64,000 nt of DNA. Source: Actinacidiphila rubida (lineage in GTDB: Bacteria > Actinomycetota > Actinomycetes > Streptomycetales > Streptomycetaceae). Every line of letters begins with the position of its first letter. Within the stretch, counting starts at the first letter, position 1. The stretch spans positions 1-64,000 of the forward strand of contig NZ_FODD01000012.1 in the NCBI RefSeq assembly GCF_900110255.1, given 5' to 3'. Both the position numbers and the translations under genes were made by a program. Shown piece by piece: positions 42,413 to 51,538 of this stretch. Under the pieces are notes generated by a model that worked only from the letters and a program-made list of their open reading frames with translations, did not search any database and was not told where the DNA came from.

Positions 42413-44671
42413 GTGACCGGCGAGAACGCAGTCGGCTTCGGGGCGCTGCTCAGGCAGTTGCGTCTGGAGGCGTCGCTGACGATCGAGGCGCTGGCCGAGT
42501 CGTCGGGAGTCAGTGGCCGCGGGATCGGGGACCTGGAGCGGGGACGCCGGGCGACTCCGCAGAGAGGAACGGTCGCCGCGCTGGCGAACGGACTGAACCT
42601 GCGTGAGGCGGAGCGCGAACAGCTCCTGGCCGCGGCCCGGATCGGCCGCAACCCCCGCCAGGCTCCCGCCGACGTGCGCGCCTTCCCGCGCGGCATCGAC
42701 GACTTCGTCGGCCGGGAACACGAACGCACCCGACTGGCCGAGTTGGCCGAGCAGGCATCCCTCGGACGCTCGCAGGTGGTCGCGGTGTCCGGGCCTCCTG
42801 GCAGCGGGAAGACCACCCTGGCCCTGCACGCCGCCCGTGAGTTGGCGGATCGTTTCCCCGACGGCCAGCTGGTCCTCGATCTGGGGGGCATGGACGACGA
42901 GCCGCGCGCGCCGGCCGAGTTGATGCTGCGGGTGCTCAAGGCGGTCGGGGTGTCCGACCGGGACCTCAGCAAGGCCGGCCCGCAAGGTCACCCGGAGCTC
43001 TACCGGCAGGCGCTGGCCGGGCGTCGGTGTCTGCTGGTGCTGGACAACGCGCGTGACGAGGCCCAGGTCCGCCCTCTCCTGCCGGGCTCCGGTGCGGGGA
43101 TGGTCCTGATCACCAGCCGGCGGATGCTCACCGGTCTGGAGGACGTCGAGCGCCTGCCCATCGGCGAGCTCTCCCCCACCGATGCCGCCGTCTTCCTGGC
43201 CAATGTGATCGGCAAGGACCGCGCGGACACGGATCGCGAGGCCGTTGCCGAGGTCGCCCTGCGCTGCGCGTACCTGCCGCTCGCCCTGCGTGTGGCGGGC
43301 AACTGGCTGGCGACGCGCACCGGTTGGACGGTACGCCGGCTGGCCGATCGTCTGGCCCTGCAGGAACGGCGTCTGGACACCCTGGCCGCCGGTGACATCC
43401 GCGTCTCGGCGGCCTTCGACCTGTCCTACCGGCAGCTCACCCCCGACGCCGCCCGGCTCTTCCGCCTCCTCGCTCTCGTCGACGGTCCGGATGTCAGCGT
43501 CGCGGGCAGTGCCCGACTCACCGGCCAGGAGCTCTTCGACGCCGAGGACACCCTCGAGGAGCTGGTCGAGACCGGGCTCCTGGGCTCTCACCAGGACCGG
43601 TACCGCCTGCACGACCTGCTGCGGCTGTACGCCCGCGAACGGCTGGGAGCCGAGGAGTCCGCGGAGGTGGCGGCGGCGGCCCGGTCCGCGCTGCATCGCT
43701 GGCTGCTGGAGACCGCGGTCGTGGCCGGCCGCTGGTTCGATCCCGACTTCGGTCCCCCACCGCCCACGTGGCAGGGGCTCGTCCCGCTGTCCACCGCGGA
43801 CCAGGCCCGCGAATGGCTCCAGGCAGAGGGCGTCAACTGGCTTGCCGCCTATCGCTGCGCCGCACTCCAGGAGGACCACGCCGCCGTCGTGGAGGTCGCG
43901 GAGGCCCTCCACTGGTTCTCCGACCAGTGGATCTTCTGGGGACACTGGCCCGAGGTCTCCGCCACGGCCACCGACAGCGCCCACGCCCTCGACGATCCCC
44001 GTCTCGAAGCCACTCACCTGAACCTTCACGCCTGGGCCCTGCTGGTCTGCGAAGGCCGCCACCACGACAGCATGGAGCGGGCCGCCGCGGCACTCGAGGC
44101 AGCCCGGCGCGCCGGCGATCTCGCCCAGCAGGCCTGGGCCCACAGCTACACCGCCTGGGCCCTCAGCCACCTCGCCGACTACTCCGCGGCGGCACCGCAC
44201 AACAGCGAAGCGGCCCGCCTGTTCGAGGCAGCGGGTGACCTGCCCGGGACCCTGCACGCCATGTGCAGCCACGCCGACACCCTGCTGCGGGCCGGACGTT
44301 ACGAGGAGTCCATCGCCGAGCACCTCCGGACGCTCGCCTTTCTCGATCAGGCCGGGGACCGCATCGAACCGCACAGCGCCGCCTTCAACCGCACCAACGT
44401 GCAGACGTCGATCGGCCAAGCCCACACCCTCCTCAAGAACTGGGAGGAGGCCGCCGAGCACCTGCGCACCGCGGTGAGCCTCGCCCACGCGGGCGCCAAT
44501 CCCGGGCTCGAGAGCCGCGCGCTGATCCATCTCGCCGAGGCCCTGCTCGGCGGCGGGCACCGGGAGCAGGCCCACGAGGTCTACTCCCAATGCCTCGCCC
44601 TCGGGAACGCCGCCAACCCCCAGCATCTGGCGACGGCCCGCGAACGCCTGGCCGAACTCGATCACCGGTGA
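42413..44671 (+). CDS. XRE-NB-ARC-TPR regulator (AfsR-like, without SARP domain)
   Basis: 752 residues. An N-terminal XRE helix-turn-helix (FGALLRQLRLEASLTIEALAESSGVSGRGIGDLERGRR) is followed by an NB-ARC ATPase with Walker A SGPPGSGKT, CLLVLDNARDEAQV and the LPLALRVAG motif, then TPR-like repeats from about residue 480 (WALLVCEGRHHDSMERAAAALEAARRAGD). Such STAND proteins act as ATP switches for transcription in Streptomyces. Start GTG 42413 or 42404; both follow a G-rich site. Its stop is 1 bp from the convergent S53 gene stop. Confidence 0.88.
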   Translation: MTGENAVGFGALLRQLRLEASLTIEALAESSGVSGRGIGDLERGRRATPQRGTVAALANGLNLREAEREQLLAAARIGRNPRQAPADVRAFPRGIDDFVGREHERTRLAELAEQASLGRSQVVAVSGPPGSGKTTLALHAARELADRFPDGQLVLDLGGMDDEPRAPAELMLRVLKAVGVSDRDLSKAGPQGHPELYRQALAGRRCLLVLDNARDEAQVRPLLPGSGAGMVLITSRRMLTGLEDVERLPIGELSPTDAAVFLANVIGKDRADTDREAVAEVALRCAYLPLALRVAGNWLATRTGWTVRRLADRLALQERRLDTLAAGDIRVSAAFDLSYRQLTPDAARLFRLLALVDGPDVSVAGSARLTGQELFDAEDTLEELVETGLLGSHQDRYRLHDLLRLYARERLGAEESAEVAAAARSALHRWLLETAVVAGRWFDPDFGPPPPTWQGLVPLSTADQAREWLQAEGVNWLAAYRCAALQEDHAAVVEVAEALHWFSDQWIFWGHWPEVSATATDSAHALDDPRLEATHLNLHAWALLVCEGRHHDSMERAAAALEAARRAGDLAQQAWAHSYTAWALSHLADYSAAAPHNSEAARLFEAAGDLPGTLHAMCSHADTLLRAGRYEESIAEHLRTLAFLDQAGDRIEPHSAAFNRTNVQTSIGQAHTLLKNWEEAAEHLRTAVSLAHAGANPGLESRALIHLAEALLGGGHREQAHEVYSQCLALGNAANPQHLATARERLAELDHR

Positions 44672-44672
44672 G

Positions 44673-47600
44673 TCACGGCGCCTCCTGCAGCGTGAAGTCA
44701 CCGGGAGTCGACCGCCCCTTGACGAGCTTCACCTGAGTGGTCTGCGACGCGTAGCCGTCCATCGACACGGTCACGTCGAGCGGGCCACCACGGGCGTCGA
44801 GCCACAGCGAGAACGTGCCGTCGTCACCGGTCGTCACGGTATGGCTCGACTCCTTGCCGACGAGCTGAACCGTGGCCCCGGCCAAGGGTGTCACGCCGCC
44901 GGCCCCGTCGGCACCGAGCACGGTGCCGACGTATCTGCCCCAGCCCTCGGGCGGTTTGACGGTCATCGTCACCGGGATCGGGGCGACATGGTAGGGCGTG
45001 TCGGTGGTCACGCCCAACTGCGCCGGATAGTCGCCGGGTTGAGTGACGTCGGAGACCGTGGCATCCAGGGAGACGGTCACCGTGGTGCTGGCCCCCGGGC
45101 GGAGTGTCGCCTGCTGTCGCTGGAGACCGAGCCAGGACACGTCGTCCGTACGGTCGCCCTGGTCGTATCCGGGCAGCACGTCCACGGTGCTCGCCGGCAT
45201 CTGGAGATCGGAAGGAGTGCGTCTGCCTCCGACGACGTAGAACCCGGGAGCCGCACCCCCGCGATAGATCGAGGTCGGGGCGTTGGGCAGGGCCGTCCAG
45301 GTGCTGGTTCGGGGATCGTAGGCGAAGCTCCTGCTGGTGACGCCGGACGCGGTCCTGCCGCCGATGGTGAGCAGCCGGCCGTTCGCCGCCGTGTGCCCCG
45401 CTCCCCACAGCGCGACGGGCATGTCGGCGATCCGCGACCAGCTGTCGGTCACCGGGTCGTACGCGTACGAGTGCTTCGTGATACCGCTGTCCGTCAGGCC
45501 GCCGGCGCAGTAGAGCATGTCGGCGATCTCACCGCAGGAGGTCCAGGAGATGGGTTCGGGGTACGAGGCCATCGTCGACCACTTGTCGGTGCGCGGGTCG
45601 TACGCGTACACGTCCCTGTTGACACAGGAGGTCTTGGTGCAACCGCCGACGACGAAGAGCCTGCCGTCCACAACGGCGCTTCCGGAGGACGCGTAGGGCT
45701 TGGGTGAGGGCGCTCCTGTGGTCCAGGTGTCGGTGGCCGGGTCGTAGATCTCCAGCTTCGCATCGGGTTCGTAGTCGGTGGCGTGCCCGCCCACGACATA
45801 GAACCTGCCACCGATGAATCCCCCGGCGGCTGAGTCGCGTGCGTCGGCTGCCGAGGCCAGTTGCGACCAGGTGTCGCTTCCGGCGTCGTAGGTGTACAGG
45901 CTGGAAGTGTAGGAGGAGCCGTCGAAGCCGGAGGCGGAGTAGAGCCGCCCGCCGTCCGCGGCGACCACGTTGTCCATGATGGGCGTCGGCAGGTCCGCCA
46001 CCGGCTGCCAGGCGTCACCGACCACGGGTGTTCCGCCGGCATCGGGGTTGCTGAGCTGTTCGGTGACGGTGAAGGTGGCGGGAGCCGTGCCCGTGTTCCT
46101 CACCGTCAGTTTCTTCGTGCCTGTGCCGTCCCAGGCCACGGTCTTGTCCACGGCTGCGGACTCGACGGTGATCCTTCCCGCCTCGAGGGCGCGGTCGATC
46201 CGGGTCACCCCGTCCGGCGCCACGCGCGCCGTGCCGGTCCCGGAGGCGAACTTGCTCTTGGTCACCGTGAAGGACTGTTTGCCGCGAGCGTCGGTGAACA
46301 GCCAGTAGAAGCCGTCGTCCAGCTGCGGATCGCTCGGAGTGGCCACCGTCACGCCGGTCTGCCCGGGGTGGTCGTCGTTGCCGACGGTCGCGTCCAGGAC
46401 GCCGGCGCCGGTGTTGGCGTCGGTGACGACACCGGCCACCAGCCCGCCGCTCTGCGGAGTGACGGGGTGGTCACCGACGAAGAGGTTGTCCAGTTCCCAC
46501 CAGAGGCTGTGGGAACCGATGAAGCGGAACCGCACTTGGACGGTTTTGGCTCCGTCGTAGGCGGCGATCGGAATGTCGATGTGTCCGGTCTGCGTGGCCG
46601 TGAACGCCCGCAGATTGGTCCAGGTGGCGCCGCCGTCGGTCGTGATGTCGACCGCGCCGCTCTGCCCGGGGGTGTGGAAGTAGTTCGTGTCGAAGGAGAT
46701 CCGGGGCCTGGTGTAGCCGCTGAAGTCGTAGACCGGGCTGACCAGTGACGAGTCCTGCCGGCTGCCCGCGGCGGCGAAGTAGTAGCTGTCGGCTATCGCG
46801 AAGCCCCCGCTGCCACCGGTGGTGTTCAACCGGTGTCCAAGGTCCGAGAACGCCCAGCCTCCGGTGGTGCCTGCCGCGTTGACGACGCTCCAGCCGTCGG
46901 GCGGGGAGTCCGTCGCATCGAACGGTTCGGTGCGTCCGACGGTCCCCACGTCGTAGCCCGCGACGGTGTCCTTCTCGGGGTCCACGGGCAGGGCGACGTC
47001 GACCGCGCCTGTCGAGGAGGCGACGGTGACGTCCTTGGTGACCGTCTGGTAGCCGGGGTACTGGGCGACGACCTTCAGCGTGTAGTCATGGTCTTCCGGC
47101 AGTGTCAGCGTGTAGGTGCCGGTGTAGGGGTTCGTGAAGACCGGCGCGCCGGGCACGTCCTGGGCGGTGACCGACGCGTAGAGCGGATACCCGTGGCCGG
47201 ATCCGTCGGTGACCTTGCCGGTGATGGTCCGTGACGGGGCGGTGTCCAGCGAGAGGTCCTGGGCGATCGCGTCGTGGTCGGCGACGGTGACCGCCTGGAC
47301 GGTCCTGGTGCGATAGCCGTAGGCGGAGGCGCGCAGATCGTAGCTGCCGGGCGGGAGCGTCAGCGAGTAGTGCCCGCGGGAGTTCACGGTGACCTGATAG
47401 CCGTCGGCGCTCACGGTGGCCCCGGTCAGGGGAGCCCCGGCGGAGTCCGTGACGGTGCCGCTCACCGTGCCGTTCGGGTAACTGCGGAAGGCGGCCAGAC
47501 CGTTGGGGGTGCCGAGACCCGTCGGCCCGTCGTAACCAGCCGCCGCGGTGCACAGGTAGGACGGCGAACACGTGGCGGTGACACCGCTGGTCACGTCGTT

Positions 47601-48767
47601 GAGGGCGGACGGCTTGAAGTACGGGTAGGAGTTCGCATAAGTGCCGGCGGCGGGAGCGCCGGCGTCGGCGTACACACCCGTGATGAGGGGAGCGCCGACG
47701 CTGGTGCCGGCCATCGTCGCCCAGCCGTAGCCTCCGTACGTCTGGTAGATCGCCACACCGGGGGTGGCGTCGGCGACCGCGGACACGTCCACCACGGATC
47801 GCCCGTCGCAGCCGGTGTCCGTCTGGAAACCGGGTTTGGGCTCGTACGCCGAACATCCCGACCCGGTCGCGTACCACGCCGACTCGGTCCAGCCGCGCGA
47901 GTTCGTCGTGCTCCGGGTGAGCGTCGTACCGCCGACGGCGGTGACGTACGGGGATGCGGCCGGGTAGCTCACGCCGTACCCGAAGTCGCCGGACGAGGCC
48001 ACCATCACGACACCGGGACGGTTGAAGTGGGTGTCGAACTCGGTGGACTCCGCCGGGTCCTCACCGCTGCCGGGCGCCCCGCGGTAGTCGCTTCCGTAGG
48101 AGTTGGAGACGTACTGCGCTCCCTGGGCGACGGCCTGGTCGACGGCGGCGAACATGTCCTCGAAGAGGGTGCTGTCCGCTTCCACCAGCAGGATGTGTGC
48201 GGCGGGCGCGGAAGCCGAGACCATGTCCATGTCGAGGGACGCCTCGCCGGCCCAACCGGCCTCGGGTTCGGGGTAGTCGGTGCCGCCCCGCTGGTCGATC
48301 TTGCGGAAGCAGCCGTTGGCGGTCGTGCACGCGGGCAGACCGTACTGCGCACGGTAGACGGCCAGATCGGCCTCCGCCGTCGGATCGTCGTTGGCCACCA
48401 CGATGGCGACGGTCCGGCCGTCGCCCCCGTCCGCCGGGAGGTTGTACGCGCTCTGCAGATCCGCTGCACCGTATCCGTCGGGTGGTGCGGCGGCCGACAG
48501 CACTCCCTGGCGGCTGACGGGTTGGTTGCGCCGCAGGGCGAAACACCCGACCCTGCCGGGCTGCGGCACCTGGCACAACGGCTCGACCGACGCGCCGCTG
48601 GGCGGCGCCTCGGCGGCCGGCGCGGCCGTGCCGCCGCTGGTCTCCGCCGCCACCGCCACGGCGGGAGGCAGGCCGGCGAGCACCACCGTCACCACCATCG
48701 AGGCGGCCGCCGCCAGACGCAGGCGCGCCGGCCGAACTCTCTCAGTGAACAGCCTGGATATTCGCAA
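44673..48767 (-). CDS. Giant secreted S53 (sedolisin/kumamolisin) peptidase with kelch repeats
   Basis: 1364 residues from a TTG at 48767 with CAGGAG upstream (a GTG at 48833 lacks a site). Signal region LRLAAAASMVVTVVLAGLPPAVAVA. Catalytic Glu and Asp lie in GEASLDMDMV, the oxyanion Asp in VASSGDFGYG, the serine in MAGTSVGAP, and the calcium-type end in AAGYDGPTGLGTPNG. After residue about 430 come two carboxypeptidase-regulatory-like domains, a jelly-roll-like domain (WWELDNLFVGDH), then about six kelch repeats (YDPATDTWTTG, YDPRTDKWSTM, YDPVTDSWSRI) forming a propeller, and a last regulatory-like domain. No clear membrane anchor at the C-terminus. Confidence 0.9.
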   Translation of the reverse strand: MRISRLFTERVRPARLRLAAAASMVVTVVLAGLPPAVAVAAETSGGTAAPAAEAPPSGASVEPLCQVPQPGRVGCFALRRNQPVSRQGVLSAAAPPDGYGAADLQSAYNLPADGGDGRTVAIVVANDDPTAEADLAVYRAQYGLPACTTANGCFRKIDQRGGTDYPEPEAGWAGEASLDMDMVSASAPAAHILLVEADSTLFEDMFAAVDQAVAQGAQYVSNSYGSDYRGAPGSGEDPAESTEFDTHFNRPGVVMVASSGDFGYGVSYPAASPYVTAVGGTTLTRSTTNSRGWTESAWYATGSGCSAYEPKPGFQTDTGCDGRSVVDVSAVADATPGVAIYQTYGGYGWATMAGTSVGAPLITGVYADAGAPAAGTYANSYPYFKPSALNDVTSGVTATCSPSYLCTAAAGYDGPTGLGTPNGLAAFRSYPNGTVSGTVTDSAGAPLTGATVSADGYQVTVNSRGHYSLTLPPGSYDLRASAYGYRTRTVQAVTVADHDAIAQDLSLDTAPSRTITGKVTDGSGHGYPLYASVTAQDVPGAPVFTNPYTGTYTLTLPEDHDYTLKVVAQYPGYQTVTKDVTVASSTGAVDVALPVDPEKDTVAGYDVGTVGRTEPFDATDSPPDGWSVVNAAGTTGGWAFSDLGHRLNTTGGSGGFAIADSYYFAAAGSRQDSSLVSPVYDFSGYTRPRISFDTNYFHTPGQSGAVDITTDGGATWTNLRAFTATQTGHIDIPIAAYDGAKTVQVRFRFIGSHSLWWELDNLFVGDHPVTPQSGGLVAGVVTDANTGAGVLDATVGNDDHPGQTGVTVATPSDPQLDDGFYWLFTDARGKQSFTVTKSKFASGTGTARVAPDGVTRIDRALEAGRITVESAAVDKTVAWDGTGTKKLTVRNTGTAPATFTVTEQLSNPDAGGTPVVGDAWQPVADLPTPIMDNVVAADGGRLYSASGFDGSSYTSSLYTYDAGSDTWSQLASAADARDSAAGGFIGGRFYVVGGHATDYEPDAKLEIYDPATDTWTTGAPSPKPYASSGSAVVDGRLFVVGGCTKTSCVNRDVYAYDPRTDKWSTMASYPEPISWTSCGEIADMLYCAGGLTDSGITKHSYAYDPVTDSWSRIADMPVALWGAGHTAANGRLLTIGGRTASGVTSRSFAYDPRTSTWTALPNAPTSIYRGGAAPGFYVVGGRRTPSDLQMPASTVDVLPGYDQGDRTDDVSWLGLQRQQATLRPGASTTVTVSLDATVSDVTQPGDYPAQLGVTTDTPYHVAPIPVTMTVKPPEGWGRYVGTVLGADGAGGVTPLAGATVQLVGKESSHTVTTGDDGTFSLWLDARGGPLDVTVSMDGYASQTTQVKLVKGRSTPGDFTLQEAP

Positions 48768-49232
48768 CGTGCGACTCCTGTGCGCTTGTGCCTGGGACCC
48801 GCTCCGGGAACAGCCGGTCGAGGGCGAACTCACGTTCGCCAGGGACGTTCTTGCAGACGCGACGATGAAACGTCAAGTAACGATTTTTGTCGGCATGTTG
48901 TAGGGCATGCGCCATCGAACCGGCGGTCGGGGGTCCGGTGACGGCGCGGAAGGGTTCCACGTCCGCCCGGACCGAAGCCTAGGAGTCGGGACCCGGCGCG
49001 TGCGCCTGTCCGTGCACCGACTCTGTTCTGTCCGTGCACGGATCCGTCGGCACGGGGCCGAGTGCTTCCCTGGGCAAGGCGCTGTGCGTTCGCCGACGCC
49101 TGCCTCGAACACCAGAACCCTAGATTCCGCCTGAGCGACGTCGCCGGGCTGGTCCGGCGTCCGCGTCCTCGCCCCGCGCGCATGCCCCTGAGGCAGCGCG
49201 TCCCCGTTCCGCCGATCTCCGAGGAGACGAGC
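48768..49232. other. Divergent promoter region between S53 peptidase and whiB
   Basis: About 465 bp, no gene. It includes a less GC-rich stretch near 48860-48905 (AAACGTCAAGTAACGATTTTTG) likely to hold the peptidase promoter. Confidence 0.45.
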
Positions 49233-49508
49233 ATGAAGGTTCTCACCCAACCACTTCTCCGGGTCTGGGCATGGCAGAAGCACGCCGCATGCCGAGGGAT
49301 GGACAGCTCCGTGTTCTTCTCGCCCGTCAGCGAAAGGGGCCGGGCCCGGCGACGCCGGGAGGAGGCGGCACGGTCCATCTGCCGCGCGTGCCCCGTGAGC
49401 GGTCCCTGCGGCCGCTTCGCCCGTGCGTCACGGCAGGAGTACGGCGTCTGGGGCGGCTCCACGGAGAGTGAGCGGCGTTCCGCGGGCCCTGCCGCCGACC
49501 ACCCCTGA
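49233..49508 (+). CDS. WhiB-family iron-sulfur regulator
   Basis: 91 residues. Four cysteines in the WhiB order: AACRGMD, then ICRACPVSGPCGRFA (C-x2-C-x5-C), followed by the G[V/I]WGG turn (YGVWGGSTESER). WhiB proteins bind a [4Fe-4S] cluster that reacts with O2 or NO and associate with the principal sigma factor. The segment between first and second cysteine contains the basic run GRARRRREEAAR. GAGGAG precedes the ATG. It stands alone before a convergent gene. Confidence 0.93.
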   Translation: MKVLTQPLLRVWAWQKHAACRGMDSSVFFSPVSERGRARRRREEAARSICRACPVSGPCGRFARASRQEYGVWGGSTESERRSAGPAADHP

Positions 49509-49527
49509 TCCCGGGGAGCCGGACCAC

Positions 49528-50181
49528 TCAGCCGCCGGCGTTCCTCCGTGCCATGAGCAGGGGAATCGCGCGAAGGTCGTCCAGCGTGAGAACGACGCCT
49601 GCCAGGGCGCAGGCGGCCCGCATGCCGAGCAGGCTGTCGACCTCGCCGGGGCCGAGGTCCTCCCAGTCCGCGATTCCGGCGGACTCGAACGCGGCAGCCA
49701 GCTCGGCGGGCATGCGCGGAAGCCGTTCCTCCAGGCGGAGATCGTCGATGACGACCTCCTCGACCCGCTCGCCGTCCACGGCGTAGTGGAGGCTGGCATG
49801 GCCGTTCATGGAGGACATCGTGGAGACCGCCGTCCGCCCCGCGCCGGAGAGTATCTCCGCGGCGCCGTCGAAGGTGAACCCCAGATCGTCGTAGACGAAG
49901 GTCCATGGACCGACGCGTCCGGCCAGCAGCGTGGCGGCGTCTCCCGTGCCGCCGCCGAACGCCGCGCCCGGCAGTGAGGTGTACCGGTTCGGCTTGCTGT
50001 CGGGCAGCACGCACGGCCGGATCGAACCGGCCTCGGCGCCAAGGGCCAGCAGGGCCTGGACGGGTTCGACGTTGTGCGCGAAATGCAGGCTGTGGTGTGG
50101 ATCTTCGCAGGCCAGGCCGCGTATCCACACCGGCAGTCCGTCCGGATCGAGCGTGTTCCGCGGAAATCCAGGCGTGACCAT
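49528..50181 (-). CDS. DUF6461-like protein
   Basis: 217 residues. LHFAHNVEPVQALLALGAEAG, then GPWTFVYDDLGFTFDGAAEILS and TAVSTMSSMNGHASLHYAVDG follow the pattern I associate with DUF6461, Streptomyces proteins of unknown function. A second part, residues about 150-217, holds LPRMPAELAAAFESAG. GAGGAGG precedes the ATG at 50181. No link to neighbours can be seen. Confidence 0.65.
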   Translation of the reverse strand: MVTPGFPRNTLDPDGLPVWIRGLACEDPHHSLHFAHNVEPVQALLALGAEAGSIRPCVLPDSKPNRYTSLPGAAFGGGTGDAATLLAGRVGPWTFVYDDLGFTFDGAAEILSGAGRTAVSTMSSMNGHASLHYAVDGERVEEVVIDDLRLEERLPRMPAELAAAFESAGIADWEDLGPGEVDSLLGMRAACALAGVVLTLDDLRAIPLLMARRNAGG

Positions 50182-50561
50182 CGGTGACCTCCTCTCACGT
50201 CGACGGCGATCCTTGGCGGGCCCCCGATCCCCGTCAAGGTCCGGCATCAGGATCTGCCCGAAAGCGCCATGCCGGTGCCTGGGAGGGACGCTCCGGCCCG
50301 GGGCACGACGGCACGTTCCACGCCGGGCGGGGCCGGCGCCCGGGCCGGCGCGCCCGAGTGCCGGAACACCAGGTCAGAGGGCGTCACGAGAATTCTTCCT
50401 GCACTTCTTCCTGGTACGGCGCGTGAAGCTGCGATGTGCTGGCACTGCTCGCTGTGAGCCCTCGGGCCGCTCTGATCGTCGACCGGTCAGGCGGCCGGAG
50501 ATCGCCCGCGCTGGACGGCCGCGTCGGCTGCACGTCCGCATGACCTCATCAGGGAGTTGCC
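50182..50561. other. Intergenic region, no gene seen
   Basis: 380 bp between divergent genes; promoters for both. I found no TGTCACA-type site here. Confidence 0.4.
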
Positions 50562-51524
50562 GTGTCCGTGGTTCTGTCCACTGCTCCTCTGTCCGCGTCG
50601 GAGAGAGCGGACTCCTGGCAGGATGCCGTGTCGCGCGCGTTGGTCCCGCTGGATGTCGTCCTCCACGAGGACGCGTCGGCCGCGGGGACGATCGTCAGCC
50701 GTCAGGTGGGCTTCATGCGGGTCACCACCGTCACGGCCGGGCCGCAGACGGTCACCCGAAGTCCCCGGACGATCGCGAAGGGCGGCAAGGAGACGCTGGC
50801 CCTCACGCTCCTGCACCGAGGGATCGCCGAGCGTTCGCAGGACGGCCGGAACGCCGTCGTGCACCCCGGGCAGTTCTCGCTCTCGGATTCCCGGCGCCCT
50901 TTCAGCGAGTCGCTGCGACAGGCGTTCAGCCTCACGTCGTTCCAGTTCCCCCGGTCCGCGCTCGGCGTGACCGACCTCGAACTCCAGGCGGTGACGGCCA
51001 CGTCCTTCGGCGAGGACGAGGCACTCTCCGCGCTCCTCGCCGGACACCTGAAGCGCCTTGACAGGAGCGCGGGTTCGGTCCCCGCCGCACAGGCCGACAG
51101 GCTCGCCACGGTCACCTGCGACCTGCTGGCCTGCCTGATCCAGGAAAGACAGGGGCGGATGACTCCCCAGGAGCCCGCGGCGGTCCAGGCGATGCTCCTT
51201 CGGGTCAAGGAGTACATCCTGCGGCACCTCGCGGATCCGGGCCTGTCCCTTGCCGCGATCGCCTCCGCTCACCACATGTCCCTCCGGTACCTGCACAAGC
51301 TCTTCGAGTCCGAAGGCGTCACCGCGGCGCGGTGGATCCAGCAACAGCGCCTGGAGTGCTGCCGGAAGGAGCTCGCACGGCCGACGTCCCACGCCCCGAC
51401 CGTGGCGATGGTGGCCCAGAGCTGGGGCTTCGCCAACTCCTCCCATTTCAGTCGTGTCTTCAGACACGCCTACGGAATCTCCCCGCGGGAGTACCAGGCG
51501 GCCGCGCGCGGACGTCTGGGGTGA
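50562..51524 (+). CDS. AraC-family regulator (first of a tandem pair)
   Basis: 320 residues. The N-terminal half is a cupin-like AraC-binding domain (RTIAKGGKETLALTLLHRG, HPGQFSLSDSRRPF). The C-terminal double helix-turn-helix is clear: DPGLSLAAIASAHHMSLRYLHKLFESEGVTAARWI and SHAPTVAMVAQSWGFANSSHFSRVFRHAYGISPREYQ. GTG start. The next gene is its paralogue and begins at or just after this stop. Confidence 0.92.
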   Translation: MSVVLSTAPLSASERADSWQDAVSRALVPLDVVLHEDASAAGTIVSRQVGFMRVTTVTAGPQTVTRSPRTIAKGGKETLALTLLHRGIAERSQDGRNAVVHPGQFSLSDSRRPFSESLRQAFSLTSFQFPRSALGVTDLELQAVTATSFGEDEALSALLAGHLKRLDRSAGSVPAAQADRLATVTCDLLACLIQERQGRMTPQEPAAVQAMLLRVKEYILRHLADPGLSLAAIASAHHMSLRYLHKLFESEGVTAARWIQQQRLECCRKELARPTSHAPTVAMVAQSWGFANSSHFSRVFRHAYGISPREYQAAARGRLG

Positions 51525-51538
51525 CGGAGGTGGGAGGC

